From positions 1 to 6,689 of the forward strand of contig JACDDJ010000259.1 in assembly GCA_013817065.1 (NCBI GenBank): a stretch of 6,689 nt of DNA. Direction: 5' to 3'. Made by a program: the position numbers and the translations under genes. Within the stretch, counting starts at the first letter, position 1; the number at the start of each line of letters is the position of its first letter. The notes below the pieces were generated by a model that was not told where the DNA came from, did not search any database, and was given only the letters and a program-made list of their open reading frames with translations. This document shows, one piece after another, positions 1 to 5,035 of this stretch. The stretch is from Acidobacteriota bacterium (GTDB lineage Bacteria > Acidobacteriota > Vicinamibacteria > Vicinamibacterales > 2-12-FULL-66-21).

Positions 1-1455
1 GTCACCAGGGTCGGCGACGCGGCGCTGTTCGTCGGGATCATCATATTCTGGCGGGCGACGGGGACGACGGCGTTCGACGGCATCTCGCAGGCGGCGCAGG
101 CCGGGTTCATCGGTGGATCGGCTCTGACGGCGGCTATCATACTCGTGTTCATCGGCGCGGTCGGCAAGAGCGCGCAGTTCCCGCTGCACGTATGGTTGCC
201 CGACGCCATGGAGGGTCCGACGCCGGTCTCCGCCCTGATCCACGCGGCCACGATGGTCGCGGCGGGCGTGTACCTGGTTGCCCGCACCTACGACATCTTC
301 GTGCAGAGCGAAACCGCGATGCTCACGGTTGCATACGTCGGAGGGTTCACGGCGCTCATGGCGGCGACGATGGCCCTCGTGAAGAAGGACATAAAGCGTG
401 TGATCGCCTACTCCACCATTTCGCAGCTCGGGTACATGATGCTGGGTCTAGGGATCGGGCAGTACACCGCCGGGTTCTTCCACCTCTACAACCACGCATT
501 CTTCAAGGCGCTGCTGTTCCTCTGCGCCGGCAGCATCATCTACGCGATGAACTCGTACAGCCTGCCGGAGATGGGGGGTTTGCGGCAGCGAATGCCCATC
601 ACATTCTGGGCGATGGTGCTTGCGGGGCTTTCGCTCTCCGGGATCTTCCCGTTCGCCGGGTTCTGGTCCAAGGACGCCATCGTGGCGAGCGCGTACGAGG
701 AGCACTACTACGTGCTCTTCGGGATGGCGCTGCTCACGGTGTTCCTGACGGCCTTCTACATCTTCCGCGCCATCTTCATAGCCTTCACCGGCGAGCCGCG
801 CACGCAGATGGCCCGTGAGGCCACCGAGTCGCCGGGGATCATGACGGCCCCGATGCTCTTGCTGGCCTTCCTTTCTATCGTGAGCGGATGGGTCGGCATT
901 CCGCACGGGTTCGGCCTCCCGGTCAAGGACTACTTCGCGGATTTCATCGCGCCGAGCAACTTCGCGAGCGAGACGCTGCAACTGGAGCCGCACGCTTTCA
1001 GCTACGCGCTCGGCGGCATCTCCGTGATCGTGGCGCTAGCCGGGATCGGGCTGGCGTACTTCCTGTACGTACCGAAGCCGGAGCGCGCCGCCCAACTGGC
1101 GCGGAGGCTTTCGGGTCTGCATACGTTCCTGGACAAGGGCTGGTATTTCGACGCTCTCTACGGGGCTGTCTTCGTTCGGGGCGCGAAGGCGCTCGCGCGG
1201 ATCACCCGCGAGTTCGACCGGCGCTCTCTGGGCGGGCTCGTCGGCGGTGTTGGGCGCGGGGCGATGGGGACCGGTGGTCTTCTCCAGCGATTGCAGACGG
1301 GCGGAGTGCAGAACTACGCGCTGTTCATCCTGTTTAGCGTGCTGGTGATCGGGCTTCTCGTCGGCGCCGTGGCTGGCGCGCAGTGGACGCTGCTGGTGGT
1401 GGCGCTGGTCGCGGTAAGCACCATTACCGCCTTCGCGGTGGGGGCGAGGCTATGA
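1..1455 (+). CDS. nuoL: NADH-quinone oxidoreductase subunit L (partial, 5' end outside window)
   Basis: This is the C-terminal 484 residues of NuoL, the distal antiporter-like subunit of complex I, which helps couple NADH:quinone electron transfer to proton pumping across the cytoplasmic membrane. The frame is open from base 1 (VTRVGDAAL, the family's NRVGD region), so the gene starts upstream. About 130-170 residues are missing compared with the usual 610-660. Family motifs in window numbering are GKSAQFPLHVWLPDAMEGPT with the channel lysine K56, HAATMVAAGVY with H81, DIKRVIAYSTISQLGYM with K132, HAFFKALLF, and GFWSKD with K224. After about residue 355 a charged stretch (PKPERAAQLARRL, then DKGWYFDALYG) matches the C-terminal region that carries NuoL's long lateral helix, followed by a final membrane segment. 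The stop TGA overlaps the ATG of nuoM (ATGA), which indicates translational coupling. The GTG at 145 is internal and is not the start. The assignment is secure. Confidence 0.97.
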   Translation, partial: VTRVGDAALFVGIIIFWRATGTTAFDGISQAAQAGFIGGSALTAAIILVFIGAVGKSAQFPLHVWLPDAMEGPTPVSALIHAATMVAAGVYLVARTYDIFVQSETAMLTVAYVGGFTALMAATMALVKKDIKRVIAYSTISQLGYMMLGLGIGQYTAGFFHLYNHAFFKALLFLCAGSIIYAMNSYSLPEMGGLRQRMPITFWAMVLAGLSLSGIFPFAGFWSKDAIVASAYEEHYYVLFGMALLTVFLTAFYIFRAIFIAFTGEPRTQMAREATESPGIMTAPMLLLAFLSIVSGWVGIPHGFGLPVKDYFADFIAPSNFASETLQLEPHAFSYALGGISVIVALAGIGLAYFLYVPKPERAAQLARRLSGLHTFLDKGWYFDALYGAVFVRGAKALARITREFDRRSLGGLVGGVGRGAMGTGGLLQRLQTGGVQNYALFILFSVLVIGLLVGAVAGAQWTLLVVALVAVSTITAFAVGARL

Positions 1456-2906
1456 TCACCACGATAACCGTCTTCATCCCGCTGCTCGGGGCTATCCTCG
1501 TTCTCTTTATGCCCGATGACGCGCGTCTGGTTCGCTACGCGGCGATGGCCGTCGCGGCCGTGCCACTGGTGCTCGCGCTGTACATCTACTTCGCTTACGG
1601 GAGCGACCTCGGCGCGGCTTCGCTGACGCAGGAGTTGAACTGGATCCCTTCGCTGGACATCGGCTACCGCGTCGGCCTGGATGGACTGGGCTTCGGGATG
1701 TTCTTCCTGACGGCGCTACTGACGCTCATAGCGGTGGTCGCCTCATGGGACATTCAGGAGAACTCGCGGCAGTATTTTGCGATGTTGTTCCTCGCCGAAC
1801 TCGGGATGCTCGGGGTTTTCGCGGCGCAGGACCTCATACTGTTCTACGTCTTCTTCGAGATCACGCTGATCCCGATGTACCTGATGGTCGGGATCTGGGG
1901 TGACGAGAACCGGCGGCAGGCAGCGATCAAATTCTTCATCTACACGTTCCTCGGCAGCACCACGATGCTCGCGGGCTTCCTCGCGTTCGGCGTGCTTGCG
2001 GAGACGTTCTCCATCGAATCTCTGAACGCGGGCGGCGGGCTCGGCCGGACAGCCCAGATCGCGATAGCGGCACCAATACTCTTCGGGTTGCTGGTGAAAG
2101 TGCCGGCGGTGCCGCTGCACAGCTGGCTGCTGGACGTGTACGTGTCGAGCCCGACGAGCACGAACGTGGTGCTCTCCGGCATCCTGCCGAAGCTGGGGAC
2201 TTACGGCCTGATCAAGATAGCGTTGCCTCTCTTGCCGCAGGGCGTCGAGCCGTTCCTGCCCATAGTCGCGGGGCTCGGGGTCGTCAACATCGTCTACGGC
2301 GCGTTCGTGGCTTTCTTGCAGCCGGACCTGAAGGCGCTGGTGGCGTACTCGTCCATCGGAACCCTGGGCTTTATCCTCCTCGGGGCTGCCTCCGCGGACC
2401 CGGTGGGGATGAACGGGGCAGTGTTGCAGCAGGTCACGCACGGGCTGTACTCGGCGCTGCTGTTCGTCCTGGTCGGTGTGATCGCCTCCCGGACGGGCAC
2501 GCGGCGTATCTCGGAGCTTGGCGGGCTCGCCTCCCGGATGCCGTGGGCCGGTGGGTTGCTGGCGCTCGGGGCGCTGGCGGCGATGGGGCTGCCGGGCCTT
2601 GCGATCTTCGTCTCGGAGTTTATGAGCATCATGGGCGGGTACACGACGTTCCCGCTGGCCGGAATTCTGGCGTCGCTCGGTATAATTTTGAGCGCGATGT
2701 ACCTGTTGTACATGCTGGCGCGGGTGATCTTCGGTCCCATCGAGAAGCCGGCCTACGAGGAAGTTACCGACGCCGGGCCGTTGGAGATGGCGGCCGTGGT
2801 GCCATTGGCGGTTTTGCTCGTATTGCTCGGGATTCTTCCGGGCATCTTGATCGGGGTTCAGCAGCCAGCGGTCGAGGCGGTCGTTACGGTTTTGGGAGGA
2901 GGATAG
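1452..2906 (+). CDS. nuoM: NADH-quinone oxidoreductase subunit M
   Basis: NuoM (484 residues) is an antiporter-like proton-pumping subunit of the complex I membrane arm. I chose the ATG at 1452 because it gives the hydrophobic family N-terminus MITTITVFIPLLG, sits behind a GAGG and overlaps the nuoL stop. An in-frame ATG at 1383 would add 23 polar, Gly-rich residues translated from inside nuoL, so it is rejected. The essential glutamate is E136 in FFEITLIPMY, the equivalent of E. coli E144. The first channel lysine is K216 (LLVKVPAVPLHSW), the second K247 (LPKLGTYG), and the distal glutamate is E389 (FVSEF, the E. coli E407 position). The length is close to the usual ~490-510. One oddity is that the normally strong WLPDAH..APTA motif reads WLLDVYVSSPTS here (residues 225-236). 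The gene lies in the operon between nuoL and nuoN. Confidence 0.97.
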   Translation: MITTITVFIPLLGAILVLFMPDDARLVRYAAMAVAAVPLVLALYIYFAYGSDLGAASLTQELNWIPSLDIGYRVGLDGLGFGMFFLTALLTLIAVVASWDIQENSRQYFAMLFLAELGMLGVFAAQDLILFYVFFEITLIPMYLMVGIWGDENRRQAAIKFFIYTFLGSTTMLAGFLAFGVLAETFSIESLNAGGGLGRTAQIAIAAPILFGLLVKVPAVPLHSWLLDVYVSSPTSTNVVLSGILPKLGTYGLIKIALPLLPQGVEPFLPIVAGLGVVNIVYGAFVAFLQPDLKALVAYSSIGTLGFILLGAASADPVGMNGAVLQQVTHGLYSALLFVLVGVIASRTGTRRISELGGLASRMPWAGGLLALGALAAMGLPGLAIFVSEFMSIMGGYTTFPLAGILASLGIILSAMYLLYMLARVIFGPIEKPAYEEVTDAGPLEMAAVVPLAVLLVLLGILPGILIGVQQPAVEAVVTVLGGG

Positions 2907-2909
2907 CCG

Positions 2910-4346
2910 GTGGTCTATACGGGTGAGGCGTTCCTCGGGCTCCTGCCGGAGTTGATCTCGACGGGGTTCCTGATCGCGGTTCTCATGGTCGGCGTGTTCG
3001 CGGAGCGGAGCACCGGCCTAGTCGCGGGACTCGCCGCGCTGGGTGCGCTCGCGACCTTCGCGGGAGCGGGGGTTCTGCTCGCTATCGGGTTCTCTGGCGA
3101 GTTCTTCGGGGGCGGATACGTCGTGGACGCTTTCGCGCTGTATTTCAAGCTGATTGTCTCGGGCGCGGCGTTCTTTGCGGTGCTGGCGGCGGCCCGCTGG
3201 TCGGGCGGCACGGGAGACGGCGCCGAGTACCTGATGCTCATATTGTCGGTCGTGGTGGGGGCGATGCTGCTGGTCTCCATGCGCGACCTCTTCGGCATCT
3301 TCCTGGCGCTGGAACTGGCGACGATCCCATCCTACGCGATGGTCGCCTTCGACCGGCAGCGACGAGAGAGCGCCGAGGGCGGGATGAAATATCTCATCAC
3401 GGGCGTCATCGCTTCCTCGATTTTGCTCTACGGGATGGTCCTGATCTACGGCGTCTCCGGGTCCGCGCAGCTCTCGGACATCGCGCAAGCCTTCTCCGGT
3501 CAGCTCTCGCCCGTCGCTCTGATCGGGCTCGTGCTCCTGATCTCCGGCTTCGCATTCAAGGTGTCGGCTGCGCCCTTCCACTTCTGGACGCCGGACGCCT
3601 ACCAGGGCGCTCCCACGAGCGCCGCGGCCTTCCTCTCCGTCGCCCCGAAGGCGGCGATCTTCGGCGTGCTGCTACGGATACTCCTGGAAGGCATGCCCGG
3701 CGCCGCCCCGGTGTGGACCGCGGTCATGGCATTCCTGGCGATAGTGACGATGTTCGTCGGTAACCTGTTCGCCCTGCGTCAGCCCAACGTGCGCAGGATG
3801 CTCGCCTACAGCTCGGTGGCTCATTCCGGCTACATACTGGCGGCCTTCGCGGCCTTGCAGGGGCAGGCGGTTCCGACGGCGGTGCAGGCCGTCATGATCT
3901 ACTCCGCCGCCTACGCCGTGATGAACATGGGCGCGTTCCTGGTCATAGACCTCGCCGGGGAAGAGAGCAAGGGCTACAACGGCCTGTTCCGCACCCGTCC
4001 GGGGCTCGCCATCTCGATGGGCGTATTCATGGCGGCGCTCGTGGGGCTTCCGCCGCTCTCGGGCTTCTTCGGGAAGGCGTGGGTCTTGCTCGCCGGTGCG
4101 CAGTCCGGATCTGGGCTGGTGTACGTGGTCGTCGGGGCCGTGGTGGTGAACAGCGTGCTCTCCGTTCCGTACTACTTCGGCATCATCCGCAACATGTTCT
4201 TCGAGGAACCGGCGGGCAATGTGGAACAAGGAGATGGAGGCTTCGCCGTCGAGTTCTCCGTGTACGCCCTGGCCGCCGCGACGGTGCTCTTCGCCCTGTT
4301 CGTCGGTCCGCTCGCGGCCCTTGCGCGGGCATCTGGCCTGTTGTAG
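2910..4346 (+). CDS. nuoN: NADH-quinone oxidoreductase subunit N
   Basis: NuoN (478 residues) is the antiporter-like subunit closest to the peripheral arm among NuoL/M/N. The start is GTG at 2910, chosen because AGGAGG (2897-2902) lies 7 nt upstream and the protein begins with the expected LLGLLPEL-type region. The AGGAGG lies in the last codons of nuoM and the intergenic gap is 3 nt, so the genes are co-transcribed and probably translationally coupled. Diagnostic motifs are ALELATIPSYAMVAF with E135, AEGGMKYLITG, GFAFKVSAAPFHFWTPDAYQG with K217, SVAPKAA with K247, RRMLAYSSVAHSGY, and PPLSGFFGKAWV with K389. These match the E. coli E133/K217/K247/K395 set. It is the last gene of the operon here. 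No other nuo gene follows, as is usual for a nuoA-N cluster. Confidence 0.97.
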   Translation: MVYTGEAFLGLLPELISTGFLIAVLMVGVFAERSTGLVAGLAALGALATFAGAGVLLAIGFSGEFFGGGYVVDAFALYFKLIVSGAAFFAVLAAARWSGGTGDGAEYLMLILSVVVGAMLLVSMRDLFGIFLALELATIPSYAMVAFDRQRRESAEGGMKYLITGVIASSILLYGMVLIYGVSGSAQLSDIAQAFSGQLSPVALIGLVLLISGFAFKVSAAPFHFWTPDAYQGAPTSAAAFLSVAPKAAIFGVLLRILLEGMPGAAPVWTAVMAFLAIVTMFVGNLFALRQPNVRRMLAYSSVAHSGYILAAFAALQGQAVPTAVQAVMIYSAAYAVMNMGAFLVIDLAGEESKGYNGLFRTRPGLAISMGVFMAALVGLPPLSGFFGKAWVLLAGAQSGSGLVYVVVGAVVVNSVLSVPYYFGIIRNMFFEEPAGNVEQGDGGFAVEFSVYALAAATVLFALFVGPLAALARASGLL

Positions 4347-4355
4347 ACGGCGACA

Positions 4356-4371
4356 CCCGCCATTCAGCGGG
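4356..4371 (+). terminator. weak candidate terminator hairpin after nuoN
   Basis: Ten bases after the nuoN stop, CCCGC (4356-4360) can pair with GCGGG (4367-4371) across a 6-nt loop. The stem is short, and the downstream sequence (CGGCTTCTGGTCTTT) has only scattered T residues. It is therefore at best a weak intrinsic terminator for the nuo operon. Rho-dependent ending, or readthrough into the structured region beyond, remains possible. Confidence 0.3.
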
Positions 4372-4392
4372 CGGCTTCTGGTCTTTGATCGT

Positions 4393-4534
4393 GGCTCGCC
4401 GCGCGTCCTGGGCGTTTCCGGCATGGCAGTGGGGCAGGGAAGCCGATACCCGTGCGATGTCTCGCGCTGCTGGCGAGCCTCACCACACCGCCTGTCTCGT
4501 CACGGGGCCTGCCCCGGAGGCTCGCAATCGTGAC
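4393..4534. repeat. nested GC-rich inverted repeats in the intergenic region
   Basis: Several perfect complementary segments interlock here. GCGAGCC (4473-4479) can pair with GGCTCGC at either 4393-4399 or 4519-4525. GGGGCAGG (4431-4438) matches CCTGCCCC (4508-4515), and the latter can also form a local GGGG/CCCC hairpin at 4504-4515. GTCACG (4499-4504) matches CGTGAC (4529-4534). The short frames that cross it have no recognisable domain or ribosome-binding site. It may be the folded 3' end of the nuo transcript, a small RNA, or the remnant of a repeat element. GC-rich DNA gives some such matches by chance. Confidence 0.35.
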
Positions 4535-4598
4535 CATGATTCGGGCAGCCTTCGCGTAGACAACCCCTCCCCGTAGTTGCTAGCGCTTCGTCTCGCTA

Positions 4599-4627
4599 TG
4601 TGCATTCGGAATGTACCGAAAGGCACA
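4599..4627. promoter_or_regulatory. 10-bp dyad, possible operator or hairpin
   Basis: TGTGC (4599-4603) and TTCGG (4605-4609) are mirrored by CCGAA (4616-4620) and GCACA (4623-4627), around a 6-nt centre (AATGTA). All ten positions pair, with small asymmetric gaps of 1 and 2 nt between the half-stems. It lies about 45 bp upstream of the candidate extended -10 at 4671-4679, a suitable place for a regulator-binding site. It could equally act as a hairpin in RNA. No T-run follows, so an intrinsic terminator is unlikely. No regulator family can be named from the sequence. Confidence 0.4.
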
Positions 4628-4670
4628 CGCCAAAATATGACATCTGGCACATGTGGATCTCTTCTGCTTT

Positions 4671-4679
4671 TGCTATATT
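4671..4679 (+). promoter_or_regulatory. candidate extended -10 promoter for the exported-protein gene
   Basis: TGCTATATT fits the extended -10 form (TGn followed by TATATT at 4674-4679). It sits in a sharply AT-rich patch (10 of 40 bases are G/C over 4661-4700) within otherwise GC-rich DNA. No good -35 box is visible about 17 bp upstream, which is tolerable for an extended -10 element. Transcription would begin near 4685-4688 and give a leader of about 350 nt before the gene at 5035. An 8-bp palindrome, CACATGTG (4648-4655), lies just upstream and could bind a regulator. Confidence 0.45.
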
Positions 4680-4710
4680 TATTACTAAAAGAAAAATCAG
4701 TGCTAGGTAA

Positions 4711-4900
4711 CGGCTAAGAAATCTGCCCTACGAGTGGACACCTTGGGCAGAAGGAGCCAGTGGTGCAACTGGCTAAGAAGGATCACTTGATCCGGTAGCC
4801 GGTCTTTCCTTTGTACGGAAAGAGAGATGATACGACGAAAGAGGTGATGGGACTGGGTTAGCCAGAGAGGGAGCAAGGGGCCGGACGTTTGTTGTTGCTC
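4711..4900 (+). ncRNA. structured 5' leader RNA with four-way junction, family unrecognised
   Basis: A closing stem CGGCTA (4711-4716)/TAGCCG (4796-4801) encloses three consecutive hairpins: TCTGCCC/GGGCAGA (4722-4728/4745-4751), AGCCAGT/ACTGGCT (4755-4761/4768-4774) and GGATC/GATCC (4780-4784/4789-4793). Linkers are short and purine-rich (AGAAA, AGG, AAGAA, GG), which makes a compact four-way junction. A fourth hairpin follows, TCTTTCC/GGAAAGA (4803-4809/4817-4823), and then GAGCAA/TTGCTC (4871-4876/4895-4900). GGCTAAGAA occurs twice, at 4712-4720 and 4771-4779, each time just before a hairpin. A competing pairing also exists between 4769-4776 and 4858-4865. The arrangement suggests a cis-regulatory RNA for the downstream exported protein. 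I compared it from memory with the cores of c-di-GMP, c-di-AMP, SAM, cobalamin, lysine and T-box RNAs and found no convincing match, so no ligand is proposed. Confidence 0.45.
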
Positions 4901-4934
4901 GGCAGCGCCACAAGACGCCCAGCCCCCCACCATC

Positions 4935-4970
4935 AGGCATTCTACCGCCCCGGACGGTCGGTGGATGCCT
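4935..4970 (+). promoter_or_regulatory. leader hairpin just before the upstream ORF
   Basis: AGGCAT (4935-4940) pairs with ATGCCT (4965-4970). Inside it ACCG (4944-4947) pairs with CGGT (4959-4962) across a small internal loop. The hairpin ends 5 nt before the AAGGAG ribosome-binding site of the small ORF at 4988, leaving that site in an A-rich single-stranded stretch. This suggests a role in mRNA stability or in keeping the site accessible. There is no T-run, so it is not an intrinsic terminator. Confidence 0.4.
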
Positions 4971-4987
4971 CGAAAAAGGAGAACAGC

Positions 4988-5035
4988 ATGAAGAGTCGAT
5001 GTACCCCCCGATGTACCCCCTGTAGGAGGAAATAA
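4988..5035 (+). CDS. 15-codon upstream ORF (leader peptide), translationally coupled
   Basis: A short ORF encodes MKSRCTPRCTPCRRK. It has a clear ribosome-binding site, AAGGAG (4976-4981), 6 nt before the ATG. Its TAA stop (5033-5035) shares one base with the ATG of the next gene (TAATG). The AGGAGG that serves the next gene (5024-5029) forms codons 13-14 of this ORF, so ribosomes translating it pass directly over that site. The peptide is basic with three cysteines, and contains the repeated unit RCTP-RCTP. It has no membrane segment and no recognised family. A role in setting translation of the downstream exported protein is inferred from the layout. The peptide itself may or may not have a function. 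Its composition is not that of a classic amino-acid attenuator leader, although Cys and Arg codons are dense. Confidence 0.55.
   Translation: MKSRCTPRCTPCRRK
4997..5020 (+). repeat. exact 12-bp tandem duplication inside the upstream ORF
   Basis: CGATGTACCCCC is present twice, back to back (4997-5008 and 5009-5020). The unit is four codons long, so the copies encode RCTP RCTP and a gain or loss of copies keeps the small ORF in frame. Each copy carries ACCCC, which is complementary to GGGGT at 5037-5041, overlapping the last base of the downstream start codon. Confidence 0.9.
5024..5029 (+). promoter_or_regulatory. ribosome-binding site of the exported Ig-like protein
   Basis: A perfect AGGAGG lies 5 nt before the ATG at 5035 and fixes this start. 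The other in-frame ATGs upstream, at 4999 and 5011 within the tandem repeat, run into a TAG at 5023. The site lies entirely within the upstream ORF, so occupancy of that ORF by ribosomes would affect access to it. Confidence 0.8.

Noticed and set aside
1383..1451. Upstream ATG extending NuoM by 23 residues
   Set aside because: The extension is polar and Gly-rich and lies inside nuoL in another frame. The ATG at 1452 gives the normal NuoM N-terminus and the ATGA coupling.
4219..4576. + strand frames crossing the nuoN end into the intergenic region (4219-4533 and 4079-4576)
   Set aside because: Most of their length overlaps nuoN out of frame. There is no ribosome-binding site, and the tails beyond nuoN show no domain or sensible composition.
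4794..4803. GGTAGCCGG resembling the 3' part of a c-di-GMP-I (GEMM) riboswitch
   Set aside because: The rest of the GEMM core (the GGCAAACC, GGGACGCAAAGCC and GGCCTAA-type segments) is absent at the required positions. The TAGCCG here pairs with 4711-4716 instead.
4836..4857. GAAAGAGGTGATGGGACTGG, similar to the start of a SAM-I riboswitch
   Set aside because: The downstream SAM-I core segments (GATGAA..CC and CGGCAACC) and the kink-turn arrangement are missing. The similarity is short and purine-rich, so chance is likely.
4703..4933. 76-codon - strand frame in the leader region
   Set aside because: It has no recognised motif, and its codons overlay the hairpin stems of the proposed leader RNA. 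It is better explained as a shadow of structured non-coding sequence.
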